Positions 30,044-41,431 of a stretch of 64,000 nt of DNA are shown piece by piece (position 1 is the first letter of the stretch; each line of letters begins with the position of its first letter). The position numbers and the translations under genes were made by a program. Under the pieces are notes generated by a model. The model had not been told where the DNA came from. It did no database searches and worked only from the letters and a program-made list of their open reading frames with translations. The stretch covers positions 1-64,000 of the forward strand of contig NZ_BPUO01000004.1 in NCBI RefSeq assembly GCF_022179805.1, given 5' to 3'. This DNA is from Cupriavidus pauculus (GTDB lineage: Bacteria; Pseudomonadota; Gammaproteobacteria; Burkholderiales; Burkholderiaceae).

Positions 30044-31587
30044 GCTGCTTCTTCCTCGATGTCGGCGCCAGGCGCCTTCGGTTCATCTTTCGACTCGTCT
30101 TTCAACGTGTCCTTCAGTTCCTCATAGCGATGCCACAGGTGGATCGCCGCATAGGCACGCCATGGCGCCCAGTGCGCGGTCATGGCCTGCATCGCCCGCG
30201 CGGTACTGACACCCAGCACCTTGCGCAACGCGTAGTCGGTGCCCGGGAATGCATCGGGCCAACCCAGCGCCCGCATGGCCACGTACTGCGCGGTCCAGTC
30301 GCCGATGCCGTCGATCGCGCACAGCCGCGCCACGGTATCGTCGGGCGCCGCATGCGGATCGAGCCGGATCTCGCCCGCCGCCACCTGCCGTGCCAGCGCA
30401 CGGATCGCGCGGGTCTTGGCCGTTGTCACGCCAGCGGCTTCGTAGTCGGCATCGGGCAAGCCGGCCAGCGCCTGGGCCGTGGGAAATGCATGACTGAGCG
30501 GCGCCATGTCGATGGGGTGCACCAGCCCGGCCAGCGCTGCCTCCGGCAACGGTTCGCCGGCAATGCGCACCAGCCGCGCCAGGATGCGCCGCGCCTGCAC
30601 CACCGAAATCACCTGTCCGACGATGGCCCTGACCGCGATCTCCAGGCCATCGAACGTGCCCGGCAGGCGCATGCCCGGCGTGCGCGCGGCCAGTTCGCCC
30701 AGGTGCGCATCGACGATATCGGGCCGGCAACCGAGATCGCACAGCCGGCGCACCTTGCCCAACACTTGCGGAATGACATGCGCCAGCGATCCCGACAGCG
30801 TCACACGTACCACCGCACGCTTCACCACATGTTCCAGCCGCGCCCAGCCCAGATGCCGCTGGCCGTTAGCCTCGATCGACACCGTGCGCGTGTACGCGCC
30901 GCCATGGCACTGGTCAACGCCATCCACCACCCTGACGCCCAGGAACCGCAGCCACTCCACCCATGCCAGCGGCGGCCGGTAGCCCAGTTCGAACACCAGG
31001 CGGTCAGCCATGCCGTCGGCGGCGCGCTTGCGCATGGCCAGCGGCGTCAGGCCGTAGCGTTCCTTGAGCACGTCGTTGAAGCGGCGCACGCTACCGAATC
31101 CGGCGGCCAGCGCGACTTCAGTCACGGGCAGCGTGGTATCGGTCAGCAGGCGCTTGGCCAGCAGCAGCTTCTGGGTCTGCGCGTATTCGTGCACGGACAC
31201 GCCGAATTCGGCATCGAACAGCCGCCGCAAATGCCGCTCGGTCACGCCGATGCGTCCGGCCAGTTGCGCCACGCCTGCGTCGCTCATGAATCCTTCGTCG
31301 ATCAGCGTGGCGGCCGCCTGGGCCAGCCGCCCCGAGATGTCGGCCAGGCCATGGCCGGGCGCCAGTTCGGGACGACAGCGCAGGCACGGCCGGAAGCCAT
31401 GTTTTTCCGCGGATGCGGCCGACTCGTAGAACGTGCAGTTCTCGCGCTTGGGCGTGCGCACCGCGCAGATCGGCCGGCAGTACACGCCCGTCGACGACAC
31501 GCCCACGAAGAAGCGTCCGTCGAAGCGTCGGTCGTGTGAGGCAACGGCCTTGTAGCAGGTATCGGGGTCGAGTTCCATGGCATGCAT
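30040..31587 (-). CDS. Ada-AlkA fusion: methyl-phosphotriester sensor, AraC HTH and 3-methyladenine glycosylase
   Basis: A 515-residue protein with three parts. Residues 1-80 are the N-Ada zinc domain with Cys37, Cys41, Cys68 and Cys71 (GVYCRP, PICAV, PCLRCRPE); Cys37 would accept methyl from phosphotriesters. Residues ~85-190 are an AraC-type double helix-turn-helix. Residues ~205-495 are AlkA, with GIGDWTAQYVAMRALGWPDAFPGTD carrying the HhH and catalytic Asp. It would sense alkylation, activate its own operon and excise 3-methyladenine. The tail is acidic and lysine rich. GAAGG lies six bases before the chosen ATG. ogt follows in an ATGA overlap. Confidence 0.93.
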   Translation of the reverse strand: MHAMELDPDTCYKAVASHDRRFDGRFFVGVSSTGVYCRPICAVRTPKRENCTFYESAASAEKHGFRPCLRCRPELAPGHGLADISGRLAQAAATLIDEGFMSDAGVAQLAGRIGVTERHLRRLFDAEFGVSVHEYAQTQKLLLAKRLLTDTTLPVTEVALAAGFGSVRRFNDVLKERYGLTPLAMRKRAADGMADRLVFELGYRPPLAWVEWLRFLGVRVVDGVDQCHGGAYTRTVSIEANGQRHLGWARLEHVVKRAVVRVTLSGSLAHVIPQVLGKVRRLCDLGCRPDIVDAHLGELAARTPGMRLPGTFDGLEIAVRAIVGQVISVVQARRILARLVRIAGEPLPEAALAGLVHPIDMAPLSHAFPTAQALAGLPDADYEAAGVTTAKTRAIRALARQVAAGEIRLDPHAAPDDTVARLCAIDGIGDWTAQYVAMRALGWPDAFPGTDYALRKVLGVSTARAMQAMTAHWAPWRAYAAIHLWHRYEELKDTLKDESKDEPKAPGADIEEEAA

Positions 31588-31699
31588 CGTACGCCTTCGT
31601 GCCCGATCGAATGCGCTGGAATCGGACATTCGCCTGAAACCGGCGCTGATGCAGTCTGATGCACTTTTGTCCCCGATTCTGAAAGTGCGCTAGGCCGCG

Positions 31700-31727
31700 T
31701 TGCACGGCACGCGGCTGAGGCTAGAAT
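31700..31727 (+). promoter_or_regulatory. Candidate promoter of the M16 protease gene
   Basis: TTGCAC (31700-31705), a 16-bp spacer and TAGAAT (31722-31727) resemble a sigma-70 promoter 40 bp before the start codon. Confidence 0.4.
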
Positions 31728-31767
31728 CTGCTCACTCGCGGCGTTGCGCGCCGCTCATGGAGTCTGC

Positions 31768-34617
<2,850 letters not shown>

Positions 34618-34632
<15 letters not shown>

Positions 34633-34657
34633 GACACGCAGGCAAGCCTTGAGACAA
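34618..34657. repeat. 20-bp tandem duplication at the end of the M16 gene
   Basis: Two adjacent 20-bp copies (34618-34637 and 34638-34657) differ at two positions. The first contains the protease stop codon. A C-to-T change in the second creates TTGAGA, which serves as -35 box of the next gene. Confidence 0.75.
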
Positions 34658-34686
34658 ACAGTCGATCACTGTATATTCATACAGTG
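34649..34686 (+). promoter_or_regulatory. SOS promoter: LexA box over the -10
   Basis: CTGT-ATATTCAT-ACAG (34669-34684) is a perfect CTGT-N8-ACAG LexA site, with palindromic arms extended to 8 bp (CACTGTAT and ATACAGTG, 34667-34686). It overlaps a promoter with TTGAGA (34649-34654), 17 bp and TATATT (34672-34677). LexA would block RNA polymerase, and DNA damage would relieve it. Confidence 0.8.
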
Positions 34687-34709
34687 TTTTGTTGAGACTT
34701 GAGGTGTGA

Positions 34710-35081
34710 ATGTCTATCGTGCGAGCTGGCAGCAAGGCGGAAGCGCTCAGGCTCTTGGCTTCGGAGCAGGCGCTCGGGCTTGAGCTGGACTATGAGACCG
34801 GATGGCAGGACGCCATCGAACTCGGCCGCCTGGGTGAAAAGCGCGGCGTCAGGGTCCAGTATCGCGGGCAGGAAAGCATCGCGGTGCGTTCCCGCGAGGC
34901 GCTGCTGGAGGGGCTGGCCAGGCCCAAGACGACGTTCCGGCAGCGCAACCTGTACTGCCAGTTCGACCTGGGCATGCTGGCCGACCATGAATTGCTGAAT
35001 CTGGAGGCCAAGGCTTCACGCCTTGGCGACTACATCCTGGCCGGCCATCTGCTGCGCGATGTAGACAGCGTCTGGGCCTGA
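34710..35081 (+). CDS. Predicted SOS-induced protein of unknown function
   Basis: A 123-residue soluble protein that I do not recognise. It is mostly helical by composition and acidic (SKAEALRLLASEQALGLELDYETGWQDAIELGRLG). A basic middle (RPKTTFRQRNLYCQFDLG) and a C-terminal half with LLNLEAKASRLGDYILAGHLL follow. It has no signal peptide, membrane helix or known catalytic motif. GAGG lies five bases before the ATG. The LexA box directly over its promoter implies a role in the DNA damage response, perhaps cell division, replication or repair control. It stands alone and converges on the DGQHR-like gene. Confidence 0.75.
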   Translation: MSIVRAGSKAEALRLLASEQALGLELDYETGWQDAIELGRLGEKRGVRVQYRGQESIAVRSREALLEGLARPKTTFRQRNLYCQFDLGMLADHELLNLEAKASRLGDYILAGHLLRDVDSVWA

Positions 35082-35112
35082 GCCTGGGCGTGCGTCGGGG
35101 CCTGAACCCCAA

Positions 35113-35658
35113 TCACTGCCAGACGCGCGTGGCACCGGCCCAGCGTGCCGCCGCGGAAACGTGCATCAGCGCGCAATCGGCTTCCGTGGCGGGCGCCACG
35201 GCTTCGGCCTCCGCCACGCCGGTCGAGCACAGCACGGCGGTTACCAGCGTCTTGATATGGCCGCGCCCGGAATCGGCAAGCTCGGCCAGGCGGTGGTAGC
35301 CGTCGAGCACGATCAGGCCGTCTCCGACCCGGGTATCGAGGTCCAGCGCATAGAGGTGGTCGCATTCGCACCGCATGGTGCCGCCGGCCACCGCCACAAC
35401 GACGGCGTTGGGCAAGGCCAGTCCGCAGTCGCGCACGGTGCTGTGCAGGCGGTCCAGATGGGCCTGGGCGCGGTAGTCGCGCGCCGAATGCGACGGCTCG
35501 GGGCCGTTCGACAGCGCCATCAGCTCGTTGGCCGAAATCACCAGCGTGTACGCCTGCAGCATCGTACGGTACGTCGCCACGACGGCGCGCAGCCGATGGA
35601 CCGCGCCGCCGTCCGCGGCGACCGCCCCTCGGGGGGTCGCTACCTGGATCTTGCTCAT
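35113..35658 (-). CDS. Small DGQHR/ParB-like domain protein
   Basis: A 181-residue protein of uncertain family. The core GDGLIVLDGYHRLAEL resembles the DGQHR motif of DndB-type proteins and, more distantly, the DGxHR motif of ParB-like nucleases. The preceding part (ANELMALSNG, then RDYRAQAHLDRLHSTVRDCGLALPNAVVVAV) fits the usual lead-in of DGQHR domains, where residues are listed as sites to leave or target. Full DndB proteins are about twice as long, so this is a short form or fragment. AGGAGACAGG just before the ATG argues for a live gene. No dnd genes are nearby. Confidence 0.6.
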   Translation of the reverse strand: MSKIQVATPRGAVAADGGAVHRLRAVVATYRTMLQAYTLVISANELMALSNGPEPSHSARDYRAQAHLDRLHSTVRDCGLALPNAVVVAVAGGTMRCECDHLYALDLDTRVGDGLIVLDGYHRLAELADSGRGHIKTLVTAVLCSTGVAEAEAVAPATEADCALMHVSAAARWAGATRVWQ

Positions 35659-35708
35659 CCTGTCTCCTATCCCCTGTCAGGCCGGCCCGCCGCCCGTCGT
35701 GGCCCGGC

Positions 35709-36866
35709 TCAGTCGCGCAGCAGTTGCTTGGCGATGATCAGTTGCTGAATCTGCGTGGTGCCTTCGTACAGGCGCAGCAGGCGCACGTCGCGGTAGAAAC
35801 GTTCCGCCTTGTATTCGGCGATGTAGCCGGCGCCGCCGTGGATCTGCACGGCGCGGTCGGCCACGCGGCCCACCATTTCGGTACAGAACATCTTCGTGCA
35901 CGAAGCCAGCATGCTGACTTCGGGATCGCTCTTGCCGGCCGGCTTGGCGTCGTAGCGTTGCGCGCAGTCGCGCACCATCGACAGGCCCGCGTACAGCTCG
36001 GCCTGGCTGTCGGCCAGCATGCCCTGGATCAACTGGAAGTCGCCAATCGGCTTGCCGAACTGCTTGCGTTCCTTGGCGTAGGCCACTGCGTCGGTGATCA
36101 GGCGGTGCGCCATGCCGCAGGCCAGCGCCGAGATATGCAGGCGGCCACGGTCCAGCACCTTCATGGCCGTCTTGAAACCCACGCCCGGTACGCCGCCAAT
36201 GATGTTGGCCGCCGGCACGCGCACGTTTTCCAGGACCACGTCGCAGGTCTTGGTGCCGCGCTGGCCCATCTTCTTGTCCGGCTTGCCCAGCGAGATGCCC
36301 GGGGTGTCGGCCGGCACGATGAACGACGAAATACCCGAAGCGCCCTGGCCACCCGTGCGGGCCATCAGCGTGAATGCGCCAGCACGCGGGGCATTGGTGA
36401 TGAAACGCTTGGTGCCGTTGATGACGTAGTGGTCGCCGTCCAGCTCCGCGCGGGTTTGCAGCGACGCGGCATCCGAACCGGCATTCGGCTCGGTCAGCGC
36501 AAAGGAAATGACCAGTTCGCCACTGGCGATCTTCGGCAGGTAGTTCTGCTTCTGTTCCTCGGTGCCATCCATCAGGATGCCCTGCGAGCCGATGCCCACG
36601 TTGGTACCAAAGACCGAACGGAACGCGAAGGCCGTGTGGCCAAGGTCGTAGACCACATCGCATTCCTGCGACATCGACAGGCCGATACCGCCGTAGTTTT
36701 CCGGAATGGAGATGCCAAACAGGCCCATCTCCTTCATGTCGGCCACGATATCGGCCGGTACGTCGTCGATTTCCTCGAGCGTATCTTCCGCGGGCTTCAG
36801 GCGCTCATCGATAAAACGCTGCACCGAGGCGCGCAGCAGGGAAAAGGATTCGGCGTCGAGGGCCAT
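35709..36866 (-). CDS. Acyl-CoA dehydrogenase
   Basis: A 385-residue FAD-dependent acyl-CoA dehydrogenase (short or branched-chain type). Motifs include PENYGGIGLS, SFALTEPNAGSDAASLQT (FAD/substrate), KRFITNAPRAG and QIHGGAGYIAEYKAERFYRDVR. The catalytic Glu is in LLRLYEGTTQIQQ. The ATG at 36866 is preceded by GGAG; a longer start would add 23 residues. No other beta-oxidation genes adjoin it, so the substrate is unknown. Confidence 0.93.
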   Translation of the reverse strand: MALDAESFSLLRASVQRFIDERLKPAEDTLEEIDDVPADIVADMKEMGLFGISIPENYGGIGLSMSQECDVVYDLGHTAFAFRSVFGTNVGIGSQGILMDGTEEQKQNYLPKIASGELVISFALTEPNAGSDAASLQTRAELDGDHYVINGTKRFITNAPRAGAFTLMARTGGQGASGISSFIVPADTPGISLGKPDKKMGQRGTKTCDVVLENVRVPAANIIGGVPGVGFKTAMKVLDRGRLHISALACGMAHRLITDAVAYAKERKQFGKPIGDFQLIQGMLADSQAELYAGLSMVRDCAQRYDAKPAGKSDPEVSMLASCTKMFCTEMVGRVADRAVQIHGGAGYIAEYKAERFYRDVRLLRLYEGTTQIQQLIIAKQLLRD

Positions 36867-36990
36867 GGCAGTCTCCGGATAAGTCGGTACAACAACATTG
36901 GCCGCCAATGGTACGCCGCCTACCGATTTTGACAATCCACGCGAACTTGGACAGAACCGTCAATGAAATTTGACAATGGCCGGCCGCGCA

Positions 36991-37323
36991 CTATGAATCA
37001 CATTTCTTGCGGGCCAATGTCTCGCGCGTGTAGCCATGCCTGACGCGTAGCTGGTGTTCGATTTCATCGGCCTGGTCCAGGCAGGAGAACACCAGGTCGT
37101 CCCTGAATTTCTGCGTCACCCCCTTGAGCCGGGGCGCCTCGTACGAAATCTGCCGTGCCCGGCAGCGCAGGAACAGCAGCGTTTCCTCGGACGCCGTGCG
37201 CAACTGGGCCTGGTTGATCCGCTGGCATTGCGCAAGATTGGCATCGCCCTCGGCGGTCGCCAGCGCGGGCAGCATCAGCAGCGGTGCCAGCATGAAAGGC
37301 AGGAAGGAACGCAGGTTGGACAT
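36991..37323 (-). CDS. Small exported protein of unknown function
   Basis: A 110-residue protein with a signal peptide (FLPFMLAPLLMLPALATA). The mature part of about 85 residues is charged and helical and has four cysteines (CQRI, LRCRAR, FSCLDQ and KKCDS near the end), which could form two disulfides in the periplasm. I do not recognise a family. It stands alone upstream of the acyl-CoA dehydrogenase. Confidence 0.6.
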   Translation of the reverse strand: MSNLRSFLPFMLAPLLMLPALATAEGDANLAQCQRINQAQLRTASEETLLFLRCRARQISYEAPRLKGVTQKFRDDLVFSCLDQADEIEHQLRVRHGYTRETLARKKCDS

Positions 37324-37421
37324 TGAAAAGGAAGTTGAAAGGCGCAGCCATCAGAATCGGCCAGCATCATTGCGCAGCCACGCGGACCACGCAAGTTAGC
37401 GTCACGGAGGATGCCCTGCCA

Positions 37422-37579
37422 GTGAAATTTTTCACCTCGGCCGGACGTTCTTTGTAAAAACTCTTTCCATCCAGACAAACAATGCGGCGCAAAGCCGCTG
37501 GTGGCAAGGCCTTTGCAACCGTGACCCACCGGCCGTCAGCCATCACCCACTTGGGTGATTGGCGATTAAGGTTTACGCT
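37422..37579 (+). promoter_or_regulatory. Promoter and operators of the MHS transporter gene
   Basis: A promoter TTGGGT (37551-37556), 17 bp, TACGCT (37574-37579) is overlapped by a perfect palindrome, ATCACCCA-CT-TGGGTGAT (37542-37559). A repressor there would cover the -35. A second inverted repeat, GTGAAA/TTTCAC, lies at 37422-37435. Apart from these the 405-bp gap before the transporter gene holds nothing that I can name. Confidence 0.45.
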
Positions 37580-37728
37580 ACCCCAGCACACGGGCCCCGA
37601 TGTGCGACGCCCCTCGGGCCGGCATTGCTGCCGACCCTCGCCGCCCACTCGCTGCTCCTTGCCGCTGCATTGCGGCCCGTCCCGATCCAGCGGCCCCCCC
37701 GCCGCCCACGCCAAGAACAGAAGGTCAT

Positions 37729-39042
37729 ATGACAGACATCGCCTCCCCCGCCGTCACCGGCACGGCACCGTCCCCCGAAGAAACCAGAAAACGCGTCTTC
37801 GCCATCGTGGCCGCGTCGTCGGGCAACCTCGTGGAGTGGTTCGATTTTTATATCTATGCGTTCTGCGCGATCTACTTCGCGCCGGCCTTCTTTCCCAAGG
37901 GCGATCCGACCGCGCAACTGCTGAACACCGCCGGCGTGTTCGCGGCCGGCTTTCTGATGCGGCCGATCGGCGGCTGGCTGTTTGGCCGCATTGCCGACCG
38001 CAATGGCCGCAAGAACTCGCTGCTGATTTCCGTGGTCATGATGTGCTTTGGCTCGCTGCTGATTGCCTGCCTGCCCACCTATGACGCCATCGGTAACTGG
38101 GCGCCCGCGCTGCTGCTGATGGCGCGCCTGCTGCAGGGCCTGTCGGTCGGCGGCGAGTACGGCACCACGGCCACCTATATGAGCGAAGTGGCGCTCAAGG
38201 GCCGGCGCGGCTTCTTCTCGTCGTTCCAGTACGTGACGCTGATTGGCGGCCAGTTGCTGGCGGTGCTGGTGGTGGTGATTCTGGAGCAGTTGCTGAGCGA
38301 GGCCGAACTGAAGGCCTACGGCTGGCGCATCCCGTTCGTGGTGGGCGCCATCACCGCCGTCGTCGCCCTGTTGCTGCGCCGCACGCTGCACGAGACCACC
38401 ACGGCCCAGCAGCGCAACAACAAGGAAGCCGGCAGCGTGGCCGCGATCTTCCGCCATCACAAGGCCGCCTTCTTCACGGTGCTGGGCTATACGGCCGGCG
38501 GTTCGCTGATCTTCTACACGTTCACCACGTACATGCAGAAGTTCCTGGTCAACACGGCGGGCCTGCCGATCAAGACCACCAGCTATGTGATGACGGTCTG
38601 CCTGTTCCTCTACATGTGCATGCAGCCGTTCTTCGGCGCACTGTCCGACCGCATCGGCCGCCGCAGCAACATGTTGCTGTTCGGCGCGCTGGGCGCCATC
38701 GCCACGGTGCCTATCCTCACCGCGCTGAAGACCGTGTCCAGCCCCGAGATGGCGGGCCTGCTGATCTGCATGGCGCTGGCCATCGTCAGCTTCTATACGT
38801 CGATCAGCGGCATCGTGAAGGCCGAGATGTTCCCGCCCGAAGTGCGCGCGCTGGGCGTGGGGCTGGCCTACGCCGTGGCCAACGCCATCTTTGGCGGCAC
38901 GGCCGAATACGTGGCGCTGGGCCTGAAGTCGATTGGCCACGAGAACGCGTTCTACTGGTATGTCACCGGCATGATGGTCATCGCGTTCCTGGTCAGCCTG
39001 CGCCTGCCGCGTCAGGCCAAGTACCTGCACCACGAGCACTGA
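37729..39042 (+). CDS. MHS-family MFS transporter (KgtP-like)
   Basis: A 437-residue proton symporter of the metabolite:H+ symporter branch, with 12 helices. The signature [14 protein letters not shown] is at residues 31-44. The MFS loop motif [14 protein letters not shown] is after helix 2, and [23 protein letters not shown] is typical of KgtP/citrate/shikimate porters. It would import a dicarboxylate or related organic acid. AGAAGG precedes the ATG. A terminator separates it from the downstream LysR gene. Confidence 0.9.
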   Translation: MTDIASPAVTGTAPSPEETRKRVFAIVAASSGNLVEWFDFYIYAFCAIYFAPAFFPKGDPTAQLLNTAGVFAAGFLMRPIGGWLFGRIADRNGRKNSLLISVVMMCFGSLLIACLPTYDAIGNWAPALLLMARLLQGLSVGGEYGTTATYMSEVALKGRRGFFSSFQYVTLIGGQLLAVLVVVILEQLLSEAELKAYGWRIPFVVGAITAVVALLLRRTLHETTTAQQRNNKEAGSVAAIFRHHKAAFFTVLGYTAGGSLIFYTFTTYMQKFLVNTAGLPIKTTSYVMTVCLFLYMCMQPFFGALSDRIGRRSNMLLFGALGAIATVPILTALKTVSSPEMAGLLICMALAIVSFYTSISGIVKAEMFPPEVRALGVGLAYAVANAIFGGTAEYVALGLKSIGHENAFYWYVTGMMVIAFLVSLRLPRQAKYLHHEH

Positions 39043-39086
39043 GCCGCAGGCCGCCGCGCCACGGTGGCAACCCGCGTGGCAAACTG

Positions 39087-39109
39087 AGGGGCCTTCGGGC
39101 CCCTTTTTC
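39087..39109 (+). terminator. Rho-independent terminator with TTCG loop
   Basis: AGGGGCC (39087-39093), a TTCG loop and GGCCCCT (39098-39104) are followed by T4. It ends the transporter transcript. Confidence 0.85.
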
Positions 39110-39130
39110 ATTTCCGCGCCAGCTTCCGCC

Positions 39131-40075
39131 ATGGACCTCAACGCCCTGCGCCTGTTCGTCGATATCGTCGATGCGGGCAACCTCAGCGCCGCCGCGCGCA
39201 AGCTCAAGATGACGCGCGCCAATGTCAGCTACCACCTCAAGGCGCTGGAGGAAGAACTGGGCGTGCAATTGCTGCGCCGTACCACGCGCCACGTGGAGCC
39301 TACCCCGGTGGGCGCGGGGCTCTACGAGCACGGCCGCAACATCCTGGGCGAAGTGGCCGCCGCCAACGCGCTGATCAGCAGCATGGGCAAGAGCCTGCAG
39401 GGTCATGTGCGGCTGTCGGTGCCTACCGGGCTGGGGCACGCCATGCTGTCGCCGCTGCTGGTGCAGTTCAAGCAGCGCTATCCCGACATCACGCTCGATG
39501 TGGTGTTCGACAACCGCATCCACAACCTGGTGTCCGAAGACGTGGAGGTGGCGTTGCGCATCATCTCCACGCCGCCCGATTCGGTGGTGGCCACCGAGAT
39601 CGGCACGGTCGACTGGATCGTCTGCGCCGCGCCCGCGTACCTGGCGGGCCGCGACAGGCCCGCCGTGCTGGCCGACCTGGGCACGCACGACATCGTGTGC
39701 GCGTCGCCGATCGGGCAGAAGCTCAAGGCGTCGGGTATCCGGCCCGGCACTGGCGAGCGCGAACAGGTGGTGCTGGAGCCGACGCTGAGTTCCGAGAACT
39801 TCGCGTTCCTGAAGGACGCGGTGGTCAGCGGGCTGGGCGTGGGCATCTTTCCGCTCTACGCGGTGGGTAAGGACATCGACGACGGGGCGCTGGTGCCGCT
39901 GCTGCCCGGCTACCGCATCAGCGTGTTCGGCAGCAAGCTCTACATGCTGACGATGCCCAACCGCTACCAGACCATGGCCACGCGCTACCTGCTTACGTTC
40001 CTGAAGGCCGAACTGCAGGCAATCTGGCCCCGCATGGGCGCCGACAGTGCCTATAGTGAGAACACTCAGGACTAG
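39131..40075 (+). CDS. LysR family transcriptional regulator
   Basis: A 314-residue LysR protein of the AaeR/CrgA-like branch. The helix-turn-helix is ALRLFVDIVDAGNLSAAARKLKMTRANVSYHLKALEEELGVQLLRR. It is followed by VRLSVPTGLGHAMLSPLLVQFKQRYPDITLDV and a full effector domain. It follows the transporter gene after a terminator, on the same strand, so it might control that gene. The palindrome upstream of the transporter is a possible site. Confidence 0.9.
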   Translation: MDLNALRLFVDIVDAGNLSAAARKLKMTRANVSYHLKALEEELGVQLLRRTTRHVEPTPVGAGLYEHGRNILGEVAAANALISSMGKSLQGHVRLSVPTGLGHAMLSPLLVQFKQRYPDITLDVVFDNRIHNLVSEDVEVALRIISTPPDSVVATEIGTVDWIVCAAPAYLAGRDRPAVLADLGTHDIVCASPIGQKLKASGIRPGTGEREQVVLEPTLSSENFAFLKDAVVSGLGVGIFPLYAVGKDIDDGALVPLLPGYRISVFGSKLYMLTMPNRYQTMATRYLLTFLKAELQAIWPRMGADSAYSENTQD

Positions 40076-40106
40076 ACCGCGCCCCCGCGCGGGGAGGTAG
40101 ACGACC

Positions 40107-40583
40107 ATGGCAATGGCAGGCACCCTGGCTGGCCGGCTCAGCCGCATGAACAGCCGGTTCGACATCATTCGTCACCCATACAGCCTCAGCAGCATGGCCA
40201 CGGCGCACGCCGCGCATGTGCCCGGCCATCGTCTGGCCAAGACACTGCTGCTGGAAGACGACAGCGGCTATGTGGCCGTCGTGATCCCGTCGAATCACCA
40301 TCTGCAGCTATCGGCCATTTGCGACATGACGGGCCGCAAGCTCGTGCTGGCGCACGAGGACGAAATCCGCGAAGTTTTCAAGGATTGCGATCTCGGTGCC
40401 ATCCCGCCCTGCGCGATGTCGTACGGCATGCAGACCTACGTCGACGAAAGCCTGTTCGACGAACCGGAAGTCTGGTTCGAGGCCGGTGATCACCTGGAAC
40501 TGGTGCACATGGACCGCGACCAGTTCATGATGCTGATGGAAGACGCGCAGCGCGGCAGGTTCTCGCGCGTGATGATGTCTTGA
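40107..40583 (+). CDS. YbaK/aminoacyl-tRNA deacylase domain protein
   Basis: A 158-residue protein with a YbaK/ProX-type domain, the fold that hydrolyses mischarged tRNA. HVPGHRLAKTLLLEDDSGYVAVVIPSNHHLQL and the lysine-bearing TGRKLVLAHEDEI match the core, and IPPCAMSYGMQTYVDESLFDEPEVWFEAGDH matches the closing region. The usual catalytic Lys is the one in LAKTLLL. Substrate tRNA is unknown. GGGGAGG lies upstream of the ATG. Confidence 0.82.
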   Translation: MAMAGTLAGRLSRMNSRFDIIRHPYSLSSMATAHAAHVPGHRLAKTLLLEDDSGYVAVVIPSNHHLQLSAICDMTGRKLVLAHEDEIREVFKDCDLGAIPPCAMSYGMQTYVDESLFDEPEVWFEAGDHLELVHMDRDQFMMLMEDAQRGRFSRVMMS

Positions 40584-40599
40584 CGCTCGGCAACTGGCT

Positions 40600-41406
40600 T
40601 TATCGCCCTGGCAGCGCCGCCTCGATGGCGGCGCTGTCGTCTTTGAGGTCCACCCCCGACCTGCCCAGTGCCACCGCGCCCCGCAGCAGGAACACCAGAC
40701 GGTCAGCCGCCTGCGCATAGGGCAGCCCTTCCGGGCGCACATTCGAGATGCAGTTGCGCTGCGCGTCGGTACGCCCCACGCGCGGATCGTAGGTGAGATA
40801 GATGCCAAGGCTGTCGGGCGAACTCAGCCCGGGGCGCTCGCCAATCAGCATCACCACCTGGCGTGCGCGCAGGCGTTCGCCGATATCGTCACCGAGCGCC
40901 ACCCGGGCCTGTTCGGCCACCACGACGGGGCCGATCTGCCATTGCGGCAGCCGCGCCAACACGGCCTGCAGCAGCGGCACGGCATGGCGCTGCGCCGCCA
41001 GCGCAGAGAGACCATCGGCGATCACGAATACCACGTCGTAAGGCTGCGTGCTGGTGGCTTCGGCGGCCAGCCGGCCCTGGCTGGCGTCGTCGAGGCGGCG
41101 CCCAAGGTCCGGCCGGCGCAGGTACTGCTGGCGATCCGGCGCGGCGCTGTGCACGTGCAGCACGGCCAGGCGGGTGTCACGCAGCGCGTCGGAGATGGCA
41201 TCCGTGTCCAGCATCAGATGCACGGCATCGCGCGCCTGCGCATGAGCCAGGCCGAATGCCAGCACGGTTTCGGTGGTCTGGGCATGGCCGGTGCGGCCGA
41301 TAGCCACCCGCGCGCGCGTGAACTGGCGCAGGCGGCGCCATGGGTCCGACGTGGCGTCCTCGGTATCGCTTCCGGCTTGCGTGGCAGGCATCGGCGGCTT
41401 GGGCAT
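40600..41406 (-). CDS. eutC: Ethanolamine ammonia-lyase small subunit
   Basis: A 268-residue light chain of the adenosylcobalamin-dependent lyase that turns ethanolamine into acetaldehyde and ammonia. Typical stretches are DPWRRLRQFTRARVAIGRTG, YDVVFVIADGLSALAAQRHA, VMLIGERPGLSSPDSLGIYLTYDPRVGRTDAQRNCISNVRPEGL and AADRLVFLL. The ATG at 41406 follows GGGGAG. It lies 25 bp after eutB in the same direction. No reactivation factor or microcompartment genes are present. Confidence 0.95.
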   Translation of the reverse strand: MPKPPMPATQAGSDTEDATSDPWRRLRQFTRARVAIGRTGHAQTTETVLAFGLAHAQARDAVHLMLDTDAISDALRDTRLAVLHVHSAAPDRQQYLRRPDLGRRLDDASQGRLAAEATSTQPYDVVFVIADGLSALAAQRHAVPLLQAVLARLPQWQIGPVVVAEQARVALGDDIGERLRARQVVMLIGERPGLSSPDSLGIYLTYDPRVGRTDAQRNCISNVRPEGLPYAQAADRLVFLLRGAVALGRSGVDLKDDSAAIEAALPGR

Positions 41407-41431
41407 CGTCGTCTCCCCTGTCAAAGCGAAT

